From assembly GCF_900113765.1 (NCBI RefSeq), contig NZ_FOQO01000008.1, forward strand, positions 62,001 through 126,000: a stretch of 64,000 nucleotides of DNA, given 5' to 3'. This document shows, piece after piece, positions 16,827 to 23,954 of this stretch (its first letter is position 1; the number at the start of each line of letters is the position of its first letter). Source of the stretch: Parapedobacter indicus (GTDB taxonomy: Bacteria > Bacteroidota > Bacteroidia > Sphingobacteriales > Sphingobacteriaceae). A program made the translations under genes and the position numbers. Under the pieces are notes generated by a model, which had not been told where the DNA came from, did no database searches, and saw only the letters and a program-made list of their open reading frames with translations.

Positions 16827-17067
16827 AATTTCAATTTTGGTTCTTATAAACCTAATACGAAAAACAAGAACCATTTGCTACATTAATTGAAAATCCCAAA
16901 AAGCTAACCAATACTCCTACAGCATATTTCCCCGAAAAAACATGGTTTTCCTAAAAACAAATTCGAGGCCTGACCAAGTTCAAATGTACCATACCGATAA
17001 TACGCTGCATCGTGTAAAACGGTATCACCCAAGTGTTCAATTCAGTAATCACCGGCCTACAGAAGGT

Positions 17068-17100
17068 AAAAGAGGCATTCCTTCCGGAGATGCCTCTTTT
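17068..17100 (-). terminator. Terminator of the cytochrome c gene
   Basis: Perfect 11-bp stem AAAAGAGGCAT/ATGCCTCTTTT with an 11-base loop, 27 bases beyond the stop of the minus-strand gene at 17127. The A and T runs within the stem make it potentially bidirectional. Confidence 0.75.
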
Positions 17101-17126
17101 AATAACACCATTCGTCAGATGCCCGA

Positions 17127-18089
17127 TTACTTATTCGGAGAGTATTTCGCCACCTGGTGCTGAATGGGCGGCAGCGACTTCAAGTACGCATAAATAGCCC
17201 TCAGATCGGCGGTATCCATTCCAGCATACATACTCCACGGCATCAGTGTGTTGTAGTCGGTAGGTCTCACCGCAGGCATACGGTCTGGGTTTGAATATTC
17301 CTTAAACTTAGCCACAAATTGCTGCTCCGTCCATGCCCCGATACCGGTGGTTTCATCCGGTGTAATATTTGCTGAGCGTACCACACCGCTCGGCATTCCG
17401 AACTCCCTTCCGCCGGAAAACGCTTTTTCCATAATCACCTGCCCTTTATCCACCGGTGAATGGCAATCCACGCACGATGCCACCGAAACCAAATACTGAC
17501 CGTAAGCTACCGGGTTTTCCTTAGTCGGCTTTTGTGTAAATACGGGTTTGACAGGTAGTGTATTAATCAAAAAATTCATTGGGAATGCAGGCTCCGGTTC
17601 GGGCGTTTTGTTCTCGATCGGCGACAATGAACGGATATAGGCGATAATGTCTAATACATCTTCCTGATCCATTCGGGCGTAAGATGGATAAGGCATGACG
17701 GGAAATAATGCTCTACCAATTTTATCCACCCCGCTGGTAATAGCGCGGAAAATTTCGCCATCCGTCCAATCTCCCAGGTTAGCCGGAGTCAGGTTCCTGC
17801 TGTAAAATTTGCCCGGGAAACCCATTTCGGGCCCAAAATACTCTCCGCCTTTCCCTAATGTTCCGGCTTGCAGTGGTCCGGAAAACCGGCTCCAATCGCG
17901 TGTGGAATGGCAATCCATGCAAGCCGCGACATGATTAGCGAGGTATTCGCCGCGGCGGATACGTTCGGGGGTCAGCTCGACTTTCATTTCCGGCGCTGCA
18001 CCTACATCAGGCAATGCGAATTTGAGGTAACCGACGGCAACGGCAACGGCCGTGATCAAAATCACGACGATGATAATTACTTTTTTCAT
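17127..18089 (-). CDS. Diheme c-type cytochrome
   Basis: 320-residue exported electron-transfer protein. The ATG at 18089 gives an N-terminal membrane anchor or signal (KKVIIIVVILITAVAVAVGY). Two haem c sites are present, C57-M-D-C-H61 and C206-V-D-C-H210, each opening a cytochrome c domain; later Met residues (VMPYPSYARM, LMPWSMYAGM) could be the sixth ligands. The arrangement resembles cytochrome subunits that accept electrons from periplasmic alcohol, aldehyde or sugar dehydrogenases, but no dehydrogenase gene is adjacent. Sits at the edge of the AT-rich island with its own terminator. Confidence 0.88.
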   Translation of the reverse strand: MKKVIIIVVILITAVAVAVGYLKFALPDVGAAPEMKVELTPERIRRGEYLANHVAACMDCHSTRDWSRFSGPLQAGTLGKGGEYFGPEMGFPGKFYSRNLTPANLGDWTDGEIFRAITSGVDKIGRALFPVMPYPSYARMDQEDVLDIIAYIRSLSPIENKTPEPEPAFPMNFLINTLPVKPVFTQKPTKENPVAYGQYLVSVASCVDCHSPVDKGQVIMEKAFSGGREFGMPSGVVRSANITPDETTGIGAWTEQQFVAKFKEYSNPDRMPAVRPTDYNTLMPWSMYAGMDTADLRAIYAYLKSLPPIQHQVAKYSPNK

Positions 18090-18262
18090 GGTCTTGGCTC
18101 TATAATTTATCTGTTTATGTTTCGGTCGTTTAGTCACCACGGAGCGGCTAAGGCCTATGACAATAGTGCCACTAATATCGATTGATTTTCAGCTATTTTC
18201 CAAATATATTTTCACTTATTTCAATGAATGTGTCCAATGGCATTTCATCCGGTGAGTGATAA

Positions 18263-18376
18263 GAAGAGGTGCTCCTGTATATCGCCGAGGGACTGACCAA
18301 CAACCAGATAGCTGAAAAGATATTCCTCAGCTGTTCGATGGTCGTTATGCACCGCAAAAATATGATTACGAAATAG
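18263..18376 (+). pseudogene. LuxR-type helix-turn-helix fragment
   Basis: Codons from 18263 read EEVLLYIAEGLTNNQIAEKI, then FLSCSMVVMHRKNMITK and a stop at 18374-18376. This is the four-helix LuxR/NarL DNA-binding domain (usual form: E-x-EVL-x-x-IAEGLTN-x-x-IA...V-x-x-HRKN-I). A TAA stands directly before it, and no receiver or other N-terminal domain is found upstream. The remaining part of 18090-18571 shows nothing else recognisable apart from the promoter at 18560. Confidence 0.65.
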
Positions 18377-18559
18377 GGCGTCGGCAACGCTGATCTGCTT
18401 CGCGGTGGAGCACGGACTAATTGATTAGTCGATTTCCTTAGCTTCAAGGGATCGGGTAGGTCAATAGGGACCACCTTCGGCGTTCGGGATACGAACCATT
18501 GTCGCATCCTCCCCCCTAGATTGTCATGTATTCCCATGCCTGGTTACTGATTTAACAAC

Positions 18560-18567
18560 TATGTTTG
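18560..18567 (+). promoter_or_regulatory. -7 promoter element upstream of the DUF1801-like gene
   Basis: TATGTTTG ends five bases before the ATG at 18572, so transcription would begin at or next to the start codon (near-leaderless). Confidence 0.4.
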
Positions 18568-18571
18568 TATC

Positions 18572-18973
18572 ATGGAAAATATCCAGGCAAGCAACTTCGG
18601 CACGGTCGATGAATACGTAGCAACCATTACGGACAATCGAAAAAAAGCACTGATGGAACGTTTGCGGACTGTCATAAAACGGACTGTACCCGAAGCCCAC
18701 GAGCTGATCAGTTACCAAATGCCTACATATAAGTATAATGGAATACTCATTTATTTCGCAGCCTGGAAAAACCATTGGGCGCTCTATCCCGCCAGTGCAA
18801 TGATCAAAGAGACATTTAAGAAAGATCTATCTGACTATAAACAGACGAAAGGCGCTATACAGTTTCCCTGGGACGAACCGTTTCCTGAAGCGTTGATAAT
18901 CAGGCTTATCAAAAAACGCGCGGAAGAAAATATAGAGAAGGCAATGGTTAAGGCCACATCCGCTAAAAAGTAA
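18572..18973 (+). CDS. DUF1801/YdhG-like domain protein
   Basis: 133 residues matching the small alpha/beta YdhG/Fra-like fold: an N-terminal helix with DEYVATITDNRKKALMERLR, a PEAHELISYQMPTYKYNG strand pair, and a basic C-terminal tail. Members include the Bacillus frataxin-like iron chaperone, but most are uncharacterised. Cytosolic, no signal peptide. It precedes the GNAT gene by six bases, so they are likely one transcript. Confidence 0.8.
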   Translation: MENIQASNFGTVDEYVATITDNRKKALMERLRTVIKRTVPEAHELISYQMPTYKYNGILIYFAAWKNHWALYPASAMIKETFKKDLSDYKQTKGAIQFPWDEPFPEALIIRLIKKRAEENIEKAMVKATSAKK

Positions 18974-18979
18974 ATTGAT

Positions 18980-19534
18980 ATGTTTTTCTTTGAACGGACG
19001 ATACATCGGCCTATGCCAGCATACACAACTCAAATTGATGAATCGCCTGAATTGTCGGACGGCGGAGTGTTATTGAAGGTGTTAACCTATGCCGATAATC
19101 AGGCTTATCACAAGTTATATGGAGAAATCACTAAAATCGTCAACCATAATTACTTTTCAGCGCCTCCCATATCGCCCGATGAAACAGCAGAATGCTTCGC
19201 AAAGCGTATTGTTTCAATGTGCGAGATGCTGTGGACAATCCGCTTGGCCGATTATCCCACTGCGGTCATTGGGGACTGCGCATTGCACCACTGGGATCGT
19301 GAAACCCACGAAATCGAATTTGGCGGATCCCTTGCCCCTACATATTGGGGAAACGGAATAATGGCCGCAGCCTTCAGCCTCGTAGCAGCATTTGCCAAAA
19401 CCACTTATGCAATAAAGACGCTGCGCTGCCGTACGCCGTCTACAAACCATAACGCACGCCGGTTTGCCGAAAAAATGGGTTTCAATCTATTTCAGCTGTC
19501 AGACAGCACTATTCTGCTCAGAAAAACTTTGTAA
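18980..19534 (+). CDS. GNAT-family N-acetyltransferase (RimJ/RimL-like)
   Basis: 184 residues (173 if the in-frame ATG at 19013 is used). The acetyl-CoA-binding region is seen at GGSLAPTYWGNGIMAAAFSLV, followed by NHNARRFAEKMGF, the usual ending of RimJ/RimL-type acetyltransferases that modify N-termini of ribosomal proteins or small amines. The V-loop is altered (usual Q/RxxGxG/A appears as TYWGNGI). The substrate is unknown. Co-directional with the DUF1801-like gene six bases upstream. Confidence 0.85.
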   Translation: MFFFERTIHRPMPAYTTQIDESPELSDGGVLLKVLTYADNQAYHKLYGEITKIVNHNYFSAPPISPDETAECFAKRIVSMCEMLWTIRLADYPTAVIGDCALHHWDRETHEIEFGGSLAPTYWGNGIMAAAFSLVAAFAKTTYAIKTLRCRTPSTNHNARRFAEKMGFNLFQLSDSTILLRKTL

Positions 19535-19562
19535 CAAGCCTAGCAGACAGGGTACCGATTAA

Positions 19563-19635
19563 TAATTTTTTTAGTAAAAACAAACCGAATAGTTGGATAA
19601 CTCCGAATCGTTTGTTATTTTTACTAAAAAAATTA
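19563..19635. repeat. Long perfect inverted repeat in the GNAT-2H intergenic gap
   Basis: Arms 19563-19580 (TAATTTTTTTAGTAAAAA) and 19618-19635 are perfect 18-bp inverse complements. A second block CAAAC/GTTTG (19581-19585, 19610-19614) extends the stem past a three-base bulge. The right arm ends five bases before the ATG at 19640. It could be a terminator, a translation-masking hairpin or a tiny mobile-element relic. Confidence 0.7.
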
Positions 19636-19639
19636 GATT

Positions 19640-20245
19640 ATGAGTGTTTTATTTCAAAACCCCGGATTTCATTTGTATGAGTATCTATTGATTATTGAAC
19701 CCGTGGCCGCCGTGCAAAAACAAATACGTGCATTTAAAGAGTATTTTAAAAGAAGTCACCGTTACCCCAACGCCATTGTTTCCAAGGGCCATATCACCCT
19801 GATGAGATTTGTACAATATGACACCTACGAAAAGCAGATCATCAGACAGCTTCAGCAGCTAGCGGCCGCGATAAAGCCATTTAACGTAGAACTACAAGGT
19901 TTCGGTAGTTTTGGTCACACGTTGTTCGTCGATGTCAAATCGGCCGGTGATATATTTGAACAAATGTCTTTACATCGCAATGAACTCCGCCCCCTGCTGA
20001 ACACAAAGGGGTTTACACCGTATTTCGTTTCAAAGCCGCATGTAACGATTGCCCGTAATCTTACACCTTCCCAAACCGAGGCAATATGGCCCGTCTGGAA
20101 CCGAACCAGATATCACGATAGTTTCCAGGCCAAAAGCATGATTCTGCTTAAGCGGAAAAAGGGCACCTCTCCGTATTCGGTGGTACACAAGTTCAACTTT
20201 CTTGGCATATTACCCCGATTCACTCAGGGAAATCTGTTTGCGTGA
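19640..20245 (+). CDS. 2H phosphoesterase-superfamily protein (2'-5' RNA ligase-like)
   Basis: 201 residues with the two HxT motifs that define the 2H superfamily: H51-I-T53 in SKGHITLMRF and H134-V-T136 in SKPHVTIARN, in two similar half-domains. Members hydrolyse 2',3'-cyclic phosphates or join 2'-5' RNA ends (family knowledge); the natural substrate here is unknown. The start ATG lies right after a strong inverted repeat that could fold over the ribosome entry site. Convergent with the ECF sigma gene five bases downstream. Confidence 0.85.
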   Translation: MSVLFQNPGFHLYEYLLIIEPVAAVQKQIRAFKEYFKRSHRYPNAIVSKGHITLMRFVQYDTYEKQIIRQLQQLAAAIKPFNVELQGFGSFGHTLFVDVKSAGDIFEQMSLHRNELRPLLNTKGFTPYFVSKPHVTIARNLTPSQTEAIWPVWNRTRYHDSFQAKSMILLKRKKGTSPYSVVHKFNFLGILPRFTQGNLFA

Positions 20246-20250
20246 CTTGT

Positions 20251-20838
20251 TTATCCAATTTTTAATGCAAGCTCTTTACCATACATCATTTTGCGAAGGT
20301 TATTGAGCGCGTAACGCATTCTACCCAATGCCGTGTTGATACTGACTTCGGTAACATCGGCAATTTCCTTAAAACTCATTTCGCCGTAGTGGCGCATAAT
20401 CAGCACTTCTTTCTGGTCGTCTGGCAGAAGTTGAATCATTCTCCGCAGGTCCTTATGGGTCTGCTCACGAATCATACGTGTTTCCGCACTTTCATCGGTA
20501 AAGTGGAGTACGTCAAAGATGTCGAAGCCCTCGCTATTTACTACAACGGGTGTGCGTCGTTCTTTTCGGTAGTAGTCGATAACCAAGTTATGTGCAATGC
20601 GCATCACCCATGGTAAAAATTTACCTTCCTCGTTATAACGACCGTTTCTGAGGGTATTGATGACTTTGATAAAGGCATCCTGAAAGATGTCTTCCGCTAG
20701 GTACTCATCTTTCACCAGCAAATAAATGGATGTATATATCTTTGATTTATATCGGTCAATTAAAACAGCTAGACCTGACTCATCACCAGCAACATAAAGA
20801 CGAATGAGCTCTTGGTCGGTTCTTTGTTCAAGCTTCAT
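20251..20838 (-). CDS. ECF-type RNA polymerase sigma factor
   Basis: 195 residues. Sigma region 2 covers about 20-90 (EYLAEDIFQDAFIKV, FLPWVMRIAHNLVIDYYRK) and region 4 about 130-180 (LPDDQKEVLIMRHYGEMSFKEIADVTEVSINTALGRMRYAL), the helix-turn-helix that reads the -35-like box. No anti-sigma (FecR-like) gene or SusC partner is beside it, so it is not one of the usual PUL-linked ECF factors. The alternative trigger is unknown. Confidence 0.93.
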   Translation of the reverse strand: MKLEQRTDQELIRLYVAGDESGLAVLIDRYKSKIYTSIYLLVKDEYLAEDIFQDAFIKVINTLRNGRYNEEGKFLPWVMRIAHNLVIDYYRKERRTPVVVNSEGFDIFDVLHFTDESAETRMIREQTHKDLRRMIQLLPDDQKEVLIMRHYGEMSFKEIADVTEVSINTALGRMRYALNNLRKMMYGKELALKIG

Positions 20839-21064
20839 AATACGCTACGTTCACTTTTACTATTTTCAACAAATAAGTAATCCTTTTCTTGTAGTCGTAT
20901 CTCCTATAGCAGCTCTCCTATGTTAGTTTTTCAAAACAACACAAAATTTTCAGAAAATCAAAGCTTTTGTTTGAATTTAACGCTTGCGAAAATACGGATA
21001 TTCCAATTTTACCGCCACTCCTACCTCTTTGCTTGAGGAATCAACTCACTGTTCAAATCATTAA

Positions 21065-21097
21065 AAAAGGGCTCCGAACGGATGCAGGAGCCCTTTT
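21065..21097 (-). terminator. Terminator of glyA
   Basis: Perfect 11-bp stem AAAAGGGCTCC/GGAGCCCTTTT with an 11-base loop, 20 bases beyond the glyA stop on the minus strand. Confidence 0.8.
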
Positions 21098-21117
21098 CGA
21101 TATTCGTTGTTCGGGAA

Positions 21118-22389
21118 TTAAGCGTACAAGGGATATTCGGCCATCAACGCTTTCACTTTATTATGAATTTTGTCGAGTGCCGCATCGTCGTCGTGCTTAA
21201 TCAGTGCTACGTCGATCATCTCGGCAATTTCCAGCATCTGCGCTTCTTTCAGGCCCCGTGTCGTAATAGCAGCTGTACCCAAGCGGATGCCGGAAGTAAC
21301 AAACGGCGATCGATCGTCAAACGGCACCATATTCTTATTGATCGTGATTCCTGCTTTGCCAAGCGCAGCCTCAGCTGCCTTGCCACTGATTCCTTTGTTC
21401 CGAAGGTCAATCAGCATCAAATGATTCTCGGTACCGCCCGAGATAATATGATAATCTTTCCCTACAAATGCCTGCGCTAATACCGCTGCATTCTTTTTCA
21501 CTTGTACGATGTACTCCATATAATCCTCGCTCAGCGCTTCGCCAAATGCAATAGCTTTAGCCGCAATAATATGTTCCAATGGACCACCTTGCGTGCCTGG
21601 AAATACAGCCAAATCCAGCAGCGAAGTGATGCTGCGGATTTCGCCCTTCGGAGTTTTGATACCCCAAGGGTTTTCAAAATCTTTACCCACCATAATGAGG
21701 CCGCCCCGCGGACCACGTAGCGTTTTATGAGTAGTGGTTGTAACCACATGGCAATGTGGCAGTGGATCGCTCAGTAACCCACGTGCAATGAGACCTGCCG
21801 GATGGGAAATATCAGCGACCACCAAAGCCCCGATTTCATCGGCCACTTTGCGAATAAACGCATAGTCCCAATCACGGGAATAAGCCGACGCTCCACAGAT
21901 AATGACCTTTGGCTTTTCCTGTAACGCGATTTCCTCGAGTTGGTTGTAGTCTATCAAACCCGTTTCTTTATCTACACCGTAGAACAACGGTTGATAAAGT
22001 TTTCCCGAAAAGTTAACCGGAGAGCCGTGCGTAAGGTGCCCCCCGTGTGAGAGGTCAAAACCCAATATCTTATCACCGGGTTGCAACAGTGCCAAAAAAA
22101 CGGCTGCGTTGGCCTGTGCACCGGAATGCGGCTGCACATTCACCCACTCCGCATTGAAAAGCTTTTTCGCACGCTCGATCGCAATAGTTTCGACCTCATC
22201 TACTACTTCGCAACCGCCATAGTACCGTTTTCCCGGTAGGCCCTCGGCATATTTGTTGGTCAGTACTGACCCCGCCGCCTCCATTACCTGCTTGCTTACG
22301 AAGTTTTCCGATGCAATGAGTTCGATACCTTCCTCCTGACGCTTGAGCTCCTCATTGATTAAATTAAATATGGTTTCGTCCCTTCTCAT
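21118..22389 (-). CDS. glyA: Serine hydroxymethyltransferase
   Basis: 423-residue PLP enzyme interconverting serine and glycine with tetrahydrofolate, the main source of one-carbon units. The PLP-binding lysine is K222 in [16 protein letters not shown]; other signatures are [13 protein letters not shown] and [11 protein letters not shown]. Length is normal. A promoter on this strand (TATCTTTG at 22424-22431, TTG 19 bases further) precedes it and a strong terminator follows, so it is monocistronic. Confidence 0.97.
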   Translation of the reverse strand: MRRDETIFNLINEELKRQEEGIELIASENFVSKQVMEAAGSVLTNKYAEGLPGKRYYGGCEVVDEVETIAIERAKKLFNAEWVNVQPHSGAQANAAVFLALLQPGDKILGFDLSHGGHLTHGSPVNFSGKLYQPLFYGVDKETGLIDYNQLEEIALQEKPKVIICGASAYSRDWDYAFIRKVADEIGALVVADISHPAGLIARGLLSDPLPHCHVVTTTTHKTLRGPRGGLIMVGKDFENPWGIKTPKGEIRSITSLLDLAVFPGTQGGPLEHIIAAKAIAFGEALSEDYMEYIVQVKKNAAVLAQAFVGKDYHIISGGTENHLMLIDLRNKGISGKAAEAALGKAGITINKNMVPFDDRSPFVTSGIRLGTAAITTRGLKEAQMLEIAEMIDVALIKHDDDAALDKIHNKVKALMAEYPLYA

Positions 22390-22423
22390 TATGATACAAA
22401 GAATTGAATGTTAAAAAGTTGCG

Positions 22424-22453
22424 CAAAGATATAAACTTGCCCGTAATATTCAA
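22424..22453 (-). promoter_or_regulatory. Promoter of glyA
   Basis: On the minus strand: TTG (22451-22453), a 19-base spacer and TATCTTTG (22424-22431). The predicted start near 22417 leaves a leader of about 28 bases before the ATG at 22389. Confidence 0.6.
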
Positions 22454-22977
22454 CCCATCAATTCACTTTTGATAGTTTTAAGTGCCAGTTCATACGGATT
22501 TTCATCCAACGCCGCGATATGTCTCAGTAACATTGTACTTAGCTCTTTCGCACTGGCTGATGCTTGTAAACCCATCCCCGCATTTCGGATGAGGGCAACC
22601 GTGTTGTCTTTTAATTGCTTCGTAACCGACCACGCCGCATCACTCACATACAATTGCTGTGTAACATTATGCTGATACTCCGCGCGTATATCGTTAACGA
22701 GGCGTTGTTCAAAATCCGCAGCGCTTAAGTCCTGCTCGAGCAGGCGCACCAATAGGCTAGCCGGATTAATTCGTTCGACAAACAGGATAAGCCGTTCATA
22801 GGCCTGCAACCGCAGCGGTAGGATATCCTTATTGGAAGCATGTTTTTTTTCCAGTATCTTGAGTTTGAAGGCATACGTGTTATATTTTGTCCAATACATC
22901 CAGTTAGCTAAACTCGCTACGATGCATCCTGCTAACACATATTTGATGAGATCTATTGAAAACGCTGTGATATCCAT
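22450..22977 (-). CDS. Membrane-anchored protein of unknown function
   Basis: 175 residues. One N-terminal transmembrane helix (LIKYVLAGCIVASLANWMYW) is followed by a long predicted helical cytosolic region with no known motif. The ATG at 22977 (MDITAFSIDLIKY) is preferred, since the longer frame back to 23121 would run into the divergent Fe-S carrier gene. This gene type is common in Sphingobacteriaceae but I know no assigned function. Divergent from the A-type carrier at 23076. Confidence 0.7.
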   Translation of the reverse strand: MDITAFSIDLIKYVLAGCIVASLANWMYWTKYNTYAFKLKILEKKHASNKDILPLRLQAYERLILFVERINPASLLVRLLEQDLSAADFEQRLVNDIRAEYQHNVTQQLYVSDAAWSVTKQLKDNTVALIRNAGMGLQASASAKELSTMLLRHIAALDENPYELALKTIKSELMG

Positions 22978-23041
22978 TCGCTTCGGTTTGTTTATAAAAC
23001 GTAAAATTCCCTGCTTATCTGCAAAAGTGGGTAAAATTATG

Positions 23042-23049
23042 TATTTTTG
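23042..23049 (+). promoter_or_regulatory. -7 promoter element of the Fe-S carrier gene
   Basis: TATTTTTG, a TAnnTTTG match 26 bases before the ATG at 23076; no clear -33. Confidence 0.45.
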
Positions 23050-23075
23050 CGTGTTAGAATTAAAATCATAACAAG

Positions 23076-23429
23076 ATGAGTACAGCAACGCTTTCACCTT
23101 CGGCACCGCTGACGTTGACATCCGGCGCCGTCAGCGAGCTCAAAAAACTGAAAGAACAACAGGAAATATCGGATGATTTCGGACTGCGGGTAGGCGTAGA
23201 AGGAGGTGGATGTGCCGGCATGAATTATATACTGGGTTTTGACCAGAAAAAGGAAGGCGATTCTGAATACGATATCGACGGAATTCGGGTATTCATGAAC
23301 AAGGCACATGGGCTGTACCTTGCAGGTATGGAGATCGACTTCAAAAGCGGCCTCGACGCCCGTGGTTTTACCTTCAACAATCCCAATGCCAGCAGCACCT
23401 GCGGATGCGGGTCGTCGTTTTCTGCATAA
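23076..23429 (+). CDS. A-type iron-sulfur carrier (HesB/IscA/ErpA family)
   Basis: 117-residue carrier that passes [2Fe-2S]/[4Fe-4S] clusters from the SUF scaffold to client enzymes. The three conserved cysteines are C46 (GGGCAGM) and C109/C111 (CGCG near the C-terminus). No other suf genes are adjacent. The residues do not discriminate IscA, SufA and ErpA; an ErpA/SufA-like role is likeliest because Bacteroidota use the SUF system. Confidence 0.92.
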   Translation: MSTATLSPSAPLTLTSGAVSELKKLKEQQEISDDFGLRVGVEGGGCAGMNYILGFDQKKEGDSEYDIDGIRVFMNKAHGLYLAGMEIDFKSGLDARGFTFNNPNASSTCGCGSSFSA

Positions 23430-23543
23430 CGCGATCGCTCTCCATACAAAAGGTTAATTTTTACCCTATCCGGGCCATCTTGAGCAACAACGGTGGCTTC
23501 TTGTAGTTGTGGTAACTAACTGCCTACTGCGCCTACTATTTAT

Positions 23544-23688
23544 TTACCACAATTTTACCAGTTGCTTACCTTTTCCTTGTTCTTCTTTACGCTTTCCTTA
23601 CTTTTCACTTACCAATTCCTTACCTCCGCTTTACCAATTCCTTACCAAAACGGTAGGAAAAAGGTATAGAACAGGTATATAATTGGTA
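23544..23688. repeat. 11-bp-period TTACC array with a terminal inverted half (GGTA)
   Basis: TTAC(C) recurs at 23544, 23555, 23566, 23587, 23598, 23609, 23620, 23631 and 23642, every 11 bases apart from one imperfect unit near 23577 and a one-base slip at 23587. The inverse core GGTA then recurs at 23652, 23663, 23674 and 23685, again every 11 bases. The period is close to one helical turn, and as it is not a multiple of three it cannot be a protein repeat. Function unknown; see findings. Confidence 0.75.
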
Positions 23689-23716
23689 AGGTTGGAATAC
23701 GGCTACTACTCGCCAT

Positions 23717-23886
23717 GATTCGGACGATTGCAGACGAAACCTAGGAATCGGAAGCAAAGCGAGCCGATTCCAGTTGAGAAGCAAGCACTACTCCTTACTC
23801 CCAGTGATTCGGGCGACTTGCAGACGAAACCTAGGAATCGGAAGCAAAGCGAGCCGATTCCAGTTGAGGAGCAAGCCGCCCGAATC
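23717..23886. repeat. Two copies of a hairpin-forming intergenic repeat, 90 bp apart
   Basis: Copies start at 23717 and 23806. Bases 23728-23778 recur exactly 90 bases on, starting TTGCAGACGAAACCTAGG. Each holds a perfect 8-bp inverted repeat GGAATCGG/CCGATTCC with a 12-base loop. In the second copy outer arms GATTCGGGC/GCCCGAATC (9 bp) and CTTGC/GCAAG (5 bp) also pair, giving a long interrupted hairpin from 23806 to 23886. Probably a dispersed REP-like family. Open frames across it are by-products. Confidence 0.85.
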
Positions 23887-23918
23887 ACATCTCCCTTTTT
23901 CCTTTCGTACTTATTCAC

Positions 23919-23926
23919 TATCTTTG
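23919..23926 (+). promoter_or_regulatory. -7 promoter element of ileS
   Basis: TATCTTTG, 28 bases before the ileS ATG at 23955, right after the second hairpin repeat. No clear -33. Confidence 0.5.
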
Positions 23927-23954
23927 CAACCTCATTTTTGAACACAAACGATTG

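Noticed and set aside
18193..18537. 114-codon minus-strand open frame
   Set aside because: Antisense to the LuxR HTH fragment, whose plus-strand reading is clearly the meaningful one.
10737..18571. Duplicate of the tRNA-Asp 3' end as a right attachment site
   Set aside because: Reading through the region I found no second copy of the tRNA 3' sequence; a partial copy could be missed without a computed search.
23544..23688. CRISPR array
   Set aside because: Units are 11 bp with cores of 4-5 bases and inversion half-way; no 25-40 bp repeats, no spacers and no cas genes.
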